From the NCBI RefSeq assembly GCF_036227405.1, contig NZ_CP109473.1:7750001-7814000 (forward strand): a stretch of DNA of 64,000 nt, written 5' to 3'. Under the pieces are notes generated by a model. It searched no databases. It saw only the letters and a list, made by a program, of their open reading frames with translations, and had not been told where the DNA came from. The position numbers were made by a program, and so were the translations under genes. The number at the start of each line of letters is the position of its first letter. Positions within the stretch are counted from its first letter, which is position 1. Source of the DNA: Streptomyces sp. NBC_01460. Its GTDB lineage: Bacteria; Actinomycetota; Actinomycetes; Streptomycetales; Streptomycetaceae. Positions 17,172-29,635 of this stretch are shown here, in pieces.

Positions 17172-18575
17172 TCACGCGAGGGCGCCCGGGAGTACGGCCT
17201 TCTTCTTGAACAGGAAGTCGGCGAGATGGCCTTCGTGCGGGTCGCACGGGTGGTAACCGCGGTCGAACCGGTCGCCGGCGAAGACCTTGTCGACGCCCGG
17301 CTCCTCGGCGAGTGCCCGCACCAGCCCGTCGGCCTCACCGACCACGGACACGATGAGGGACCCGGCGCACGCGGCCACCGCCTTCGACCGGGGCACGTGC
17401 GCCACCGCCGTGAAGGGGAAGGGAAGTTCCGTGCCGAACAGCGACGATCCGGGATCCACCAGCAGCACCGTGGGCCTCAGGAACGCCTGGCCGTCGAGCT
17501 CCACCCGCAGCGGCACACCGGTCGCGGCCGCGGTGACGTCCACCGCGCCGGCGGCGACCTCCCTCTCGATCCGCAGCGCGAGTGAATCCCGCGCCGCCCG
17601 GTCCGGGAACGCGGGCACGGCCGCCCTCGGGTCGTCCAGCGGCAGCACCGGACGCGCCGCGAACTCGTGGGCCAGCGCCTCGGCAGCCGCCTTCGGATCG
17701 CCCAGCACGACGAGGGAGCTCATGTTGACGCAGAGCCTGCCGCAGCCCGCGAACGCCTCCCGGGCCAGGCGCTGCCAGGCGTCGACCGGCAGCCGGTCAC
17801 CGATCACCGCCCGACTGCGGCCGAAGTGGTACGTCTTCACCTTCCCGGGAGGCAGGTCGGCAGGCACGTCCTCGCCCGGCCACAGCACCTGGTCGGCCAG
17901 CCGGCGCAGCGCGGGCGCGTCCCCGTGCACCACGGACACACCGTGCTCGGGCAGCCCGGCCGCGTACAGCTCCTCGGTGAGGAGGACCGGTGTGAAGGGG
18001 TCGGCGGCCGCGGTGCTCAGCAGCACCGGACGACGCGTGGCCAGGGCCTGGAGCCACTCGATGTTGATGGTCGGGAAATTGCCGGGCTGACGCACCAGCA
18101 CCGACCGGCCCGCTGGACGCCAGCTCCACCCCAGGCCGCTGCCGCCGGTCCGGTAGGCCGCCACCGTGCCGTCGGGGGACTGCGCGGCCAGGATCTCCTC
18201 CATACGGGCGAGGTCCTGGGCGGCCGTACGCAGCCCGCGGGCGGCACGCCGGCGTGGCAGGCCGCTCACCGCGGACAGGGCGCGCAGCCACAGGTCGAGG
18301 TCCCCGCTGTCCAGCCGGGCGGTGACGCGGTCGGCGGCGCGGCGCAGCAGCCCGAACCAGTCCGCGTCGTCGATGGAGCGCATACGGCGGGAGGCCCGGC
18401 CGGCCTCCTCGGCCATCCGGAACTGCGTGAGACGCCCGGCGGAGCCGAGCCGGGCCAGCGGCCTGCCCTCGACGTCGTGGACGACGTACGGACGGTGCGA
18501 CATGACCGCCCGCGCCCCGTCGTAGGCCGGGACGTCCAGGACCTCCGTGCCCAGGGCCGCCGTCGGCGCACTCAC
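17172..18575 (-). CDS. thnO-like: Acyl-CoA reductase / aldehyde dehydrogenase-fold protein (ThnO-like)
   Basis: 467 residues with the aldehyde-dehydrogenase fold in its LuxC-like acyl-reductase form. NFPTINIEWLQAL (about residues 175-187) corresponds to the cofactor region, and a candidate catalytic Cys lies in AGCGRLCVNMS near residue 285. It probably reduces or oxidises the product activated by the N protein. GTG 18575 overlaps the P gene stop by GTGA. Precise reaction unknown; family and place match ThnO. Confidence 0.82.
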   Translation of the reverse strand: MSAPTAALGTEVLDVPAYDGARAVMSHRPYVVHDVEGRPLARLGSAGRLTQFRMAEEAGRASRRMRSIDDADWFGLLRRAADRVTARLDSGDLDLWLRALSAVSGLPRRRAARGLRTAAQDLARMEEILAAQSPDGTVAAYRTGGSGLGWSWRPAGRSVLVRQPGNFPTINIEWLQALATRRPVLLSTAAADPFTPVLLTEELYAAGLPEHGVSVVHGDAPALRRLADQVLWPGEDVPADLPPGKVKTYHFGRSRAVIGDRLPVDAWQRLAREAFAGCGRLCVNMSSLVVLGDPKAAAEALAHEFAARPVLPLDDPRAAVPAFPDRAARDSLALRIEREVAAGAVDVTAAATGVPLRVELDGQAFLRPTVLLVDPGSSLFGTELPFPFTAVAHVPRSKAVAACAGSLIVSVVGEADGLVRALAEEPGVDKVFAGDRFDRGYHPCDPHEGHLADFLFKKKAVLPGALA

Positions 18576-20020
18576 TGGACCTCCGGAACCAGCGCCGCCG
18601 GCTCCTTCGTCTGCGGTGCGCCGCCGTCGAGCAGACCGAGCCGGGTCTGGACGGTGCTCAGGTCGGCCAGGTACGCGATGCGCTTGTACTTGCCGTCGCG
18701 ACGCGTCGGGGTCATGTCGTCGTACAGCTTCCACAGTTCGTCGATGGACGCGGCCTCGCTGGAGGTCACCGGGATGTGGCCGGTGAAGCAGTCGCTGTCG
18801 TCGGTCTCCAGGGTGAAGTCGACCCGCTTGGCCATGTCCTTCTCCACCTCGTGGTGGAAGGGCACGAAGAAGCAGGGCGAGACGATGTCGTGCCGGTTGT
18901 CACCGAGCCGCGCCTGCAGCCAGGTGATGGTCGAGCGCATCGCCTCGTCGGTCTCGCCCGGGATGCCGAGGATCAGGGTGGCCTGGACGCCGATCCCTGC
19001 CTTGCTCAGCGAGCTCAGCGCGCGCTCGGTCACGTCGACCTTGACCGGCCGGCCGAGCCGCTTGAGCAGCGACCAGTCGAGGGTCTCGACACCGACCAGC
19101 AGCCGGAAGCAGCCGGAGGCGCGCAGCATGCGCGCCATGTCGTCGTCGATGAGGTCAGGACGGGCCTTGGCCTCCCACTCGAACTTGCCCTGCAGACCGG
19201 ACTTCTCGATGCCCCGGCACAGCTCCTGCATGCGTGGGACGTCCTCGACGAAGTCGTCGTCCTCGATGCGGATCCGGTCGAAGCCATGGACCTCGACCAG
19301 TTCGCGGATCTCCTCGACCACCCGTTCCGCGCTGTGCCGGCGCTGGCCGACCCCCCACTGGTGCTTGGAGTAGCAGTAGGCGCAGGCGTACGAGCAGCCA
19401 CGGCTGGTGACGAGGTTGCCGGACCGGCCTCGGGAGATCGTGTTGTACAACTGCATGTCCGCCAGGTCCCGGGCAGGCTTGGGCAGCTTGTCGAGACGCA
19501 TCACCTGTGGCGCGGCCGGTGTCTCGACCACGGTGCCGTCGTCGTCGCGGAAGACGATGCCGCGGATCTTGCGCAGGTTCTTGCGGCCGTTGGTGCCGTA
19601 CTCGTGGACCAGATGGGAGAAGGTGACCTCTCCCTCTCCCTTGACCACCACGTCCGCGGAGCCGTCCTCGACGAGCTTGCGTGCCAGCGGGGTGGCGCCG
19701 ACACCGCCGTAGACGACGAGTGCGTTCGGATGATGGCGGCGGCTCTCGGCACCGAGTTTGATGCCGTTCTTCAGACTGGAGGTGAGGACCTGGATGCCCA
19801 CGATGTCCGGGCGATGGCCGCGCAGGAACTCGTTGGGTGTGGCCAACGGCCTCTGCAGGACGAACAACTGGTCGTCGATGAACCGGACGTCGGTGCCCTT
19901 GGTGTCGTGGAAGGTGCCCTCCCGGAGGGTCGCGGCCAGGGAGAGCAGCCCCAGTTGCGGTGCGGAGATCGACTCCCCGGAGTACGACGAGCGGCGAGCG
20001 TTCACGAGTAGAACCTGCAT
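18572..20020 (-). CDS. thnP-like: Cobalamin-dependent radical SAM enzyme (ThnP-like)
   Basis: 482 residues with a B12-binding N-terminal domain (about 1-140, including VVYGGVGATPLARKL) and 4Fe-4S cysteines C209, C213 and C216 in SRGCSYACAYCYSK. It is the third cobalamin radical SAM protein of the cluster. ThnP has no settled reaction that I know of. It heads the long minus-strand operon P-O-N-M-L-K-J. I start it at ATG 20020 with AGGAGG 10 nt upstream; the frame continues to 20170 without a supported start. Confidence 0.88.
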   Translation of the reverse strand: MQVLLVNARRSSYSGESISAPQLGLLSLAATLREGTFHDTKGTDVRFIDDQLFVLQRPLATPNEFLRGHRPDIVGIQVLTSSLKNGIKLGAESRRHHPNALVVYGGVGATPLARKLVEDGSADVVVKGEGEVTFSHLVHEYGTNGRKNLRKIRGIVFRDDDGTVVETPAAPQVMRLDKLPKPARDLADMQLYNTISRGRSGNLVTSRGCSYACAYCYSKHQWGVGQRRHSAERVVEEIRELVEVHGFDRIRIEDDDFVEDVPRMQELCRGIEKSGLQGKFEWEAKARPDLIDDDMARMLRASGCFRLLVGVETLDWSLLKRLGRPVKVDVTERALSSLSKAGIGVQATLILGIPGETDEAMRSTITWLQARLGDNRHDIVSPCFFVPFHHEVEKDMAKRVDFTLETDDSDCFTGHIPVTSSEAASIDELWKLYDDMTPTRRDGKYKRIAYLADLSTVQTRLGLLDGGAPQTKEPAALVPEVQ

Positions 20021-20457
20021 GCGTGTCTGGCCTCCTGCGCGTGGACAGTCCCGGGGCACCGACCGACTGCCCGCACAGCCCGTGCACCCGGCTCCGTGGG
20101 ACGGGCGAACATGGTGATGCCGTGCCTGCCGCCTGTGAGGAGGCGGGAGCGGTTCCGGAACGGCTCGCATGGACGGGGGTCACATGGGGCTTTGCAAGCC
20201 GCAGTACAGGGGACACCGCACGTCGGAGCGGCGTCCAATGCCAATCGCGGGTCACCCGAACCCGCCGGTGGCATGAGTGGGTCCGGCCCGCGGGAGCCAT
20301 GCCGTGGGCGCATCACCGCGATGGCGTCCCGGCCTATGGGCCGGGGGCCGGCCCTGTGGCAGCATCGTGCGGTGTCCGACGCGAGGGCCCCGGGCCGGCC
20401 AGGCCGGTCCGCCCGCCGCACCGTGACTGCCCGGCCCCTCCCTGCCCGAGGAGTGTC
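20021..20457. promoter_or_regulatory. Divergent control region between radical SAM P and oxygenase Q genes
   Basis: 437 bp without a gene, separating the two major transcription units of the cluster. It contains a near-perfect 18-bp palindrome, AGCGGTTCCGGAACGGCT, at 20148-20165 with one mismatched pair. There is also a looser inverted repeat GCGGGT/ACCCGC at 20247-20252 and 20260-20265. These are reasonable candidate sites for the cluster's LysR regulator. I could not settle -10/-35 boxes. Confidence 0.5.
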
Positions 20458-21237
20458 ATGACCGCTTTCCACTCGTCCTCCGGCGCGGTGGAGCCGACGA
20501 CCACGACGGATCCGGCAGCCGGTGAGCGCGAGGTCTTCCGGCGCGACGGAGTGGTCCGCTGGGACCACGTGCTGACGCCCCGGCAGGTGGCGGATCTCCG
20601 GGGGAGCGTGGAGCGGGCCTTCTTCGACGACGGCCGGCCGGTGGAAGGGGTACGAGACCTGTCGGAGCGCAGGGGCCGACCGCTGGACCTGGCTCTGCTG
20701 CAGAAGGTGAACCTGTGGCAGTCCGACCCGGCCTGCGAGGCCCAGGTCCGCCGCCCCGACCTCTACCGGCGGGTGGAGGGACTGCTCGGCGGACCCGTGC
20801 GCCTGCTCCGCGACCATTCCTTCTACAAGCCGGGAGGCAAGGGCGAACGCAGCCGTCTCGTCCTGCACCAGGACAACCGCTACTGGCACCTCACCCCGCC
20901 CGAGGCCGTCACGGTGTGGATGGCGCTGGACGACGCCACGCCGGAGAACGGCTGCGTCCAGTACGTCCTCGGAAGCCACCGGTGGGGCCGGGTGGAACAC
21001 ACCCGGCCGGAGGAGGGCGCCGTCCTGGTCGAGGCCCACAGCGAGCAGGAACCCGTGGCGTACCCGGTGCCCGCGGGCAGCGCGCTGGTCCACCACGCCA
21101 ACACCCTGCACGGCTCCGGGCCGAACCGCACCGACGGCCCCCGCCGCGCCTACGCCCTCGTCTTCGTCCGGGCGGACGTGTGCGCGCGCGGTGAGACCCT
21201 GACCGGGCTCCCGCTCGCGGCGGAGCTCGCCCGGTGA
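20458..21237 (+). CDS. thnQ-like: Phytanoyl-CoA-type 2-oxoglutarate/Fe(II) oxygenase (ThnQ-like)
   Basis: 259 residues, PhyH family. Iron ligands H137-x-D139 (LHQDNRYW) and H218 (NTLHGSG) are present, with R229/R230 for 2-oxoglutarate. ThnQ hydroxylates C8 of the C6 ethyl group, producing the hydroxyl that the sulfotransferase would then modify. It is one of two such oxygenases here and was assigned to Q because it is next to the P gene. ATG 20458 follows GAGGAG. The crotonase gene downstream overlaps its stop by GTGA. Confidence 0.9.
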   Translation: MTAFHSSSGAVEPTTTTDPAAGEREVFRRDGVVRWDHVLTPRQVADLRGSVERAFFDDGRPVEGVRDLSERRGRPLDLALLQKVNLWQSDPACEAQVRRPDLYRRVEGLLGGPVRLLRDHSFYKPGGKGERSRLVLHQDNRYWHLTPPEAVTVWMALDDATPENGCVQYVLGSHRWGRVEHTRPEEGAVLVEAHSEQEPVAYPVPAGSALVHHANTLHGSGPNRTDGPRRAYALVFVRADVCARGETLTGLPLAAELAR

Positions 21238-22115
21238 CGGCGCAGGGGACGGACCCGGTGTACGAGACGATTCTGCTGGAACGCGCCGACGGGATCGCCT
21301 GGGTCACGCTCAACCGCCCCGAGCGGCTCAACGCCACCACCGAGCAGATGCACCACGAACTGCTGGACGCCTTCGCCCGCGTCGCCGACGACGGTTCCAG
21401 CCAGGTGCTCGTCCTCACCGGTGCCGGCGACCGGGCCTTCTGCATCGGCAGCGACCTCGGTTTCCTCACCGAGGTCCTGGACGGTGAGGAAGCCGATTCC
21501 GATCTGTTCGCCGCCTATCTGGAACGGCTGAACCGGGTCGTCTTCGCCCTGGAGCGCCTGCCGGTGCCGACGATCGCCATGGTGCAGGCCAAGGCGCGCG
21601 CCAGCGGCTTCGAGATGGTGGTGGCCTGCGACTTCGTGCTGATCGCCGAGGAGGCCCGGATCGGCGACGTGCACACACCGTACGGTCACATGCCGGGTGC
21701 CGGCGCCACCCACCGAACCATCCGGAAGATGGGCCTGCAGCCGGCGATGGAGCTGCTGATGACCGGCCGGTGGCTGTCGGCCGCCGAGGCCGTCGACAAG
21801 GGACTGGCGCTGCGCGCGGTGCCGCGGGACCGGCTCCGTGAGGAGACCGCCTTGTTCGCCCGCACCCTGGCCGATGTCCCGGGCGACTGCCTGCGGCATC
21901 TGAAGGCGGCGGTGATGGGCGGCCTCGGCCGGACCGTCGAGGAGGCCGTGGCGGTGGAGACGTCCGCGTACCTGTCGTTGCTGCGCTCGTCCTCGGGACC
22001 GGTCGACGGTTTCCGCGCGGGGCAGCGGGAACGGGCATCACGGCGGGCGGGCCCCACCTCCGGCGAGAGGACCGCCGCCGCGGGTCCGGCTCAGGGGGGC
22101 GGGCCGCCTCCGTAG
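21234..22115 (+). CDS. Second crotonase-family protein of the carbapenem cluster
   Basis: 293 residues, enoyl-CoA hydratase/isomerase superfamily (VTLNRPERLNA near 25-35, AFCIGSDLGFL near 70). It is not CarB-like: the GGDFNEV and VMPEL motifs of the carboxymethylproline synthase are absent, and the position equivalent to VMPEL reads IGDVHTPYG. The C-terminal 30 residues are low-complexity and overlap the Nudix gene on the other strand by 25 bp. It is translationally coupled to the Q oxygenase (GTGA), so it probably acts in the pathway, but its reaction is unknown. It could correspond to ThnD or to a gene specific to sulfated carbapenem clusters. Confidence 0.8.
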   Translation: MTAQGTDPVYETILLERADGIAWVTLNRPERLNATTEQMHHELLDAFARVADDGSSQVLVLTGAGDRAFCIGSDLGFLTEVLDGEEADSDLFAAYLERLNRVVFALERLPVPTIAMVQAKARASGFEMVVACDFVLIAEEARIGDVHTPYGHMPGAGATHRTIRKMGLQPAMELLMTGRWLSAAEAVDKGLALRAVPRDRLREETALFARTLADVPGDCLRHLKAAVMGGLGRTVEEAVAVETSAYLSLLRSSSGPVDGFRAGQRERASRRAGPTSGERTAAAGPAQGGGPPP

Positions 22116-22777
22116 CGGCGCCGGGCGTCGGACAGATCCTCGATCCGGTCGGAGGCCCAGGGCCGTTCCCAGCCGCCGAGCCGCAGCAGCCACGCGGTGA
22201 GGGCGGCGGTGAACCCCCACACGAACACGTCGCCGGCCAGGAATCCGGGGCTGAGATGGCCGTCCGGGAACCGGACGAGCAGCCGCGCCCCGGGGTCGGC
22301 GAGGTCCGCGAGAGGCACCCGGTGGACGGACACGATCTCCTCGCCGTCCCCGTCGATCCGGCTGCCCACCCCCCACCAGCCGAGCACGGGAACGACCGAG
22401 AAGCCGCTGTGGGCGAGGTTCAGCGGGGCCAGCGCGCCGCCGATCCGGACCTTCGAAGGGTCCAGCCCCGTCTCCTCACACGTCTCGCGCAGCGCGGTGC
22501 CCACGGGGCCGCCGTCACCGGGAGCGGAGGAGCCACCGGGGAAGCACACCTGGCCGGGGTGGTTCCGCAGGGCTCCGGAACGGCGCAGGAAGAGCAGGTC
22601 CGGACCCTGGACGCCGGCGCCGAGGAGCACCAGGACGGCGGAGCCCCGCGCATGCGCGGGCACCGGGCCCGCGTACCGCGCCAGCTCCGGCGGGAGGTCG
22701 CCGTAGGTCCTGCGGACCAGGTCGGTCAGCCAGGACGGCACGTCGTCGCCGGGTGCGTCCGTCGGGTCGTCAGCCAC
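22091..22777 (-). CDS. thnR-like: Nudix hydrolase, CoA-cleaving type (ThnR-like)
   Basis: 228 residues from the GTG at 22777; a TTG at 22786 is the alternative and neither has a clear ribosome site. The CoA-pyrophosphatase signature is seen: RNHPGQVCFPGG followed by the Nudix core ALRETCEETGLD. ThnR converts CoA to 4'-phosphopantetheine, first of three steps (R, H, T) supplying cysteamine or pantetheine thiols for the C2 side chain. It is convergent with the crotonase gene (25-bp overlap) and divergent from the ThnT-like gene. Confidence 0.87.
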   Translation of the reverse strand: MADDPTDAPGDDVPSWLTDLVRRTYGDLPPELARYAGPVPAHARGSAVLVLLGAGVQGPDLLFLRRSGALRNHPGQVCFPGGSSAPGDGGPVGTALRETCEETGLDPSKVRIGGALAPLNLAHSGFSVVPVLGWWGVGSRIDGDGEEIVSVHRVPLADLADPGARLLVRFPDGHLSPGFLAGDVFVWGFTAALTAWLLRLGGWERPWASDRIEDLSDARRRYGGGPPP

Positions 22778-22924
22778 GGACGACAAGCGTAGGGAACACC
22801 GGGCCCGGCCGGGGAGGTTCTGCGGGAACCGGCGCTTCTGCCCGGCCCGCCCGGAGGATCATGTGGACGGGAGTGCGGTGCGAACCGGCGCCGCCGCGAC
22901 AGGCGAGAGAGCTGAGGGCAGCGG

Positions 22925-24103
22925 ATGAGTGGGATGCGGACACCCGGACCGGCACCGCGCACCGGACCGCGCAACGCGTTGACGGACGTGGCCGGGATCC
23001 GGGTCGGGCACGCCGCGCGCACCGGGGACGGCTGGCTGACCGGTGTCACCGCGGTCCTCGCCCCGGAGGACGGAATGGTCGCGGCGGTCGACGTACGCGG
23101 CGGCGGGCCGGGGACCCGGGAGACCGACGCCCTGGATCCGCGCAACCTGGTGGCGCGGATCGACGCGGTGGTGCTGACCGGTGGCAGCGCCTTCGGCCTC
23201 GACGCGGCGTCCGGCGTCGCCGCCTGGCTGGAGGAACGGGGCCGTGGTTTCCGGGTGGGGCCCGGCCGGGCCCAGGTGGTGCCGGTCGTCCCCGCCGCAG
23301 CCCTGTTCGACCTGGGACGCGGGGGTCTCTGGACGGCCCGGCCAGGGGCGGAGGTGGGTCGGGAGGCGGTCGAGGGGGCGGCCGGCGGTGATGAGGGCGG
23401 GGCCGTCGTCCAGGGCTGCGCCGGGGCCGGCACGGGCGCGGTGGCCGGTGGGATGAAGGGCGGCATCGGCACCGCGAGCATCGTGCTGCCGTCCGGAGCG
23501 ACGGTCGCGGCCCTCGCCGCGGTGAACGCCTCGGGCTCGCTCGTGGACCCGTCCACCGGTGCGCTGTACGGAGCCTGGACGGAGGTGGGGGACGAATTCC
23601 GGGCCCGCGGCCTGCACACCCCGTTCCCGCAAGCCGCCGTACACGCCCGGGCGACGGAGCGTCTTGCCGTCGCGCGCGAGGAGAGCCGACGGCGGCAGGC
23701 CGACGAGGTAAGGCAGCTGAACACGACCTTGGCCGTCGTGGCGACCGACGCCGCCCTCACCCGACCCCAGGCGCAGAAACTGGCGGGCACCGCGCACGAC
23801 GGCCTGGCCCGGGCGATCAGGCCGGTGCACCTGCTGACCGACGGCGACACCGTGTTCGCGCTGTCGACAGGCCGGCTGCCCCTGGCAGGCGGTGAGGCGG
23901 ACGGGACCGAGGACCGCACGGGCTGGCGGGCCCACACCGAGGTGGCGGCGGCCAACGAGATCCTCTCGGCGGGTGCCGACGTGGTCTCCCGGGCCGTGGT
24001 GCACGCGGCGCTCGCCGCACGGACCACCGACACCCCCGGCGGCTTCTTCCCTTCCTACCTGGACCTGTACGGCATGCCGGAGGACGGCGCCTCCCTCAGG
24101 TGA
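22925..24103 (+). CDS. thnT-like: Pantetheine hydrolase, self-processing DmpA/OAT family (ThnT-like)
   Basis: 392 residues of the DmpA (P1 aminopeptidase) Ntn-type fold. Conserved N-terminal NALTDVAGIRVGHA and VLTGGSAFGLDAASGV are present, and the autocleavage site is N266-T267 in QLNTTLAVV, so the new N-terminal Thr would be the nucleophile. ThnT cleaves the pantetheine amide of the carbapenem, leaving the cysteamine side chain. ATG 22925 follows GAGGG at 5 nt. A 515-bp gap separates it from the ureohydrolase-like gene. Confidence 0.9.
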   Translation: MSGMRTPGPAPRTGPRNALTDVAGIRVGHAARTGDGWLTGVTAVLAPEDGMVAAVDVRGGGPGTRETDALDPRNLVARIDAVVLTGGSAFGLDAASGVAAWLEERGRGFRVGPGRAQVVPVVPAAALFDLGRGGLWTARPGAEVGREAVEGAAGGDEGGAVVQGCAGAGTGAVAGGMKGGIGTASIVLPSGATVAALAAVNASGSLVDPSTGALYGAWTEVGDEFRARGLHTPFPQAAVHARATERLAVAREESRRRQADEVRQLNTTLAVVATDAALTRPQAQKLAGTAHDGLARAIRPVHLLTDGDTVFALSTGRLPLAGGEADGTEDRTGWRAHTEVAAANEILSAGADVVSRAVVHAALAARTTDTPGGFFPSYLDLYGMPEDGASLR

Positions 24104-24618
24104 GTACGGCGGCCAGGTCCACGGCCTCCAGGTGACGAGGGGGCACGAGGCGCGAACCGGGACCGGCCGCCGCAGCCCGTCCACGTACGAACGACTCGGA
24201 GGTGGAGGCCCTGAGAAGGCCCGGCGGCCGTCAGCGGCGTGAGCGTGTTGCCGTGGTGACAGCGCCTCAGCACCCGCGGGTCTCCGGTGACGGCCCGCCC
24301 TCGACGGCACCTGGCAGGCGCGTGGGTCCCCCTCGACGAGATCAGCCGGAACCGAAGGCGGGGTCGCCAGAACACTGCCTTCCGCTACGGGGGCGTCTCC
24401 GGCCGCCGGCGGGCGTGTCCGCAAGGCGGAAGGGTGTGGGGGCGGGGGAGGGGCGGGGCCTTCCCGCCCGTGCGTCATGCAGCCGTCCGCGCCGGTGCGG
24501 GTACGCGGGGAGAGCGGGGAGAGCCGTCGCGGGCACAGTGGTCGGAGGCCGCCTTCCGATCGTCCCCGGGGGGTCGGTCCGCCCTTTGCCGACAGCTCGC
24601 CGAGCCTGGAGGGAACGT
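24104..24618. other. Intergenic region, no gene seen
   Basis: 515 bp between the ThnT-like gene and the ureohydrolase-like gene. Frames on both strands have no recognisable domain or supported start. It should contain the promoter of the downstream gene, but I cannot pick one out. Confidence 0.55.
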
Positions 24619-25521
24619 TTGACCGTGGAGCGCATCGACCAGCCGGCGCGCTCCCGCGCGCGGCCCCACACATTCATGCGGCTGCCGCTCGACCGGGACC
24701 CGACAGCCCGTGACCTCGTGGTTCTCGGGGTGCCGTACGACGAGTCGGGCCGGTGCCCCGGGACTCGCCTGGGACCGGGTGCCGTGCGGGACGCGTCCGC
24801 CTTCGCGCACGTTCCCGGTGCGGACCGCGGCCCGGGCACCTTCGATCTCGTCGACTGTGTGGACGGAGGAGACCTCGATCTGACGCCGTGGATCTCGGGT
24901 GCCGCCTCCGACGTCCTGTACAAGCGTCTGTCCCACCTCCTCGCAGGCAATGCCGCCGTGCTGCTGCTCGGCGGCAGCCGGTCACTGACCCTGGCGGCGC
25001 TGCGCGCGGTGGCCGAGATACACGGTCCTGTCGCCCTTCTCCGTCTGGCCGCGGATCCCGCGGGCTCGCACCTCCACGGTGATGTGCTGTACCAGGCGGT
25101 CGACGAACACCTCGTCGACCCGTCGGCGATGGTCCGGATCGGCCTGCGCGGCGCCGGTGACTCCGGTCGTGCCCAGGGCGGGGTGACGCTCGACGTCGGC
25201 CGGTTCGGCCGGCTGGGCGTCCGCGGCGCCGCCGGATTCGTGCGGCACCGGATCGGTCGCCGGCCCGTCTACGTCTCGGTGGCGGTCGACGTCGCCGACC
25301 CGGCCTTCGCCCCCGGTACCGGCATCCGGGTGCCGGGCGGGCTCACCTCACGGGAGGTACTCGGGCTGCTGCGTTGTGTCGGAGACCTGTGCCCGGTCGG
25401 GTTCGAGGTGATGGGGGTGTCGCCGCCCCAGGACCGTTCCGGGATCACCGCCGCGCTGGCCTCGGAGATCGGTGGCGAGCTGATCCACCAGTACGCCAGG
25501 GCGCAGCGCATCCTGATGTGA
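24619..25521 (+). CDS. Degenerate ureohydrolase (arginase/agmatinase-fold) protein, Pah-like
   Basis: 300 residues, agmatinase/proclavaminate amidinohydrolase fold: VVLGVPYDES near 34, GGSRSLTLAAL at 118-128, DPAFAPGTG at 227-235 and GGLTSREVLGLL at 240-251. By alignment from memory most metal ligands are lost. GGGHS-type His is Arg121, the DAHxD segment reads A144-A-D146-P-A148, and the first Asp of the DID motif is Ala222; only Asp224 remains. It is therefore probably not a Mn hydrolase. Start TTG 24619 lies 5 nt after GGAGGG; GTG 24625 is the alternative. It is last in the carbapenem block, and a Pah homologue is, as I recall, also present in the MM 4550 cluster. Confidence 0.85.
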   Translation: MTVERIDQPARSRARPHTFMRLPLDRDPTARDLVVLGVPYDESGRCPGTRLGPGAVRDASAFAHVPGADRGPGTFDLVDCVDGGDLDLTPWISGAASDVLYKRLSHLLAGNAAVLLLGGSRSLTLAALRAVAEIHGPVALLRLAADPAGSHLHGDVLYQAVDEHLVDPSAMVRIGLRGAGDSGRAQGGVTLDVGRFGRLGVRGAAGFVRHRIGRRPVYVSVAVDVADPAFAPGTGIRVPGGLTSREVLGLLRCVGDLCPVGFEVMGVSPPQDRSGITAALASEIGGELIHQYARAQRILM

Positions 25522-25763
25522 GCGAGAGATGCGCGCTCCCCCTCCAGGGACCGTCCGCACTCCGTCATGCGGCGGGTCCGGGACCGGAGGGTCCGACTTC
25601 AGCGACCCGCTGCGTCCACCGCCGTCCCGCACCCGTCGAACACGTCCTGCACGGGTCGCACCGATGAAGGCACCGACAGGACCGACCTCGCCCCAGCCAC
25701 CAGGAACGACACGGACAGCCCGTCCGGAACTGCCCACCCGTCAGGCCGAAGAGGGTTGCCGTG

Positions 25764-29399
<3,636 letters not shown>

Positions 29400-29635
29400 G
29401 TACACCACGATGTCCCGTCGGAGCCGTCACGTCGTCGTCCTTGAGGCGGCGATTCGGCGTACTGCTCCAGTAGTACGTCCATCGATCCCGGGTCCTCCTC
29501 CCGACGGTAGTCCTCCTCGCCCAAGGGCTCAGAAGTTCGCCGGAAACGTCACGCCGTGCTGCCGCTCGGCTGCGCCAGGTGCCCGGAACCGTCTCGAGAC
29601 GGCCTCTTCCCCGGGGAGGGGCGCCGCGGGGTCGC

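Noticed and set aside
24104..24618. A short gene in the gap after the ThnT-like gene
   Set aside because: No frame has a supported start or a recognisable protein pattern.
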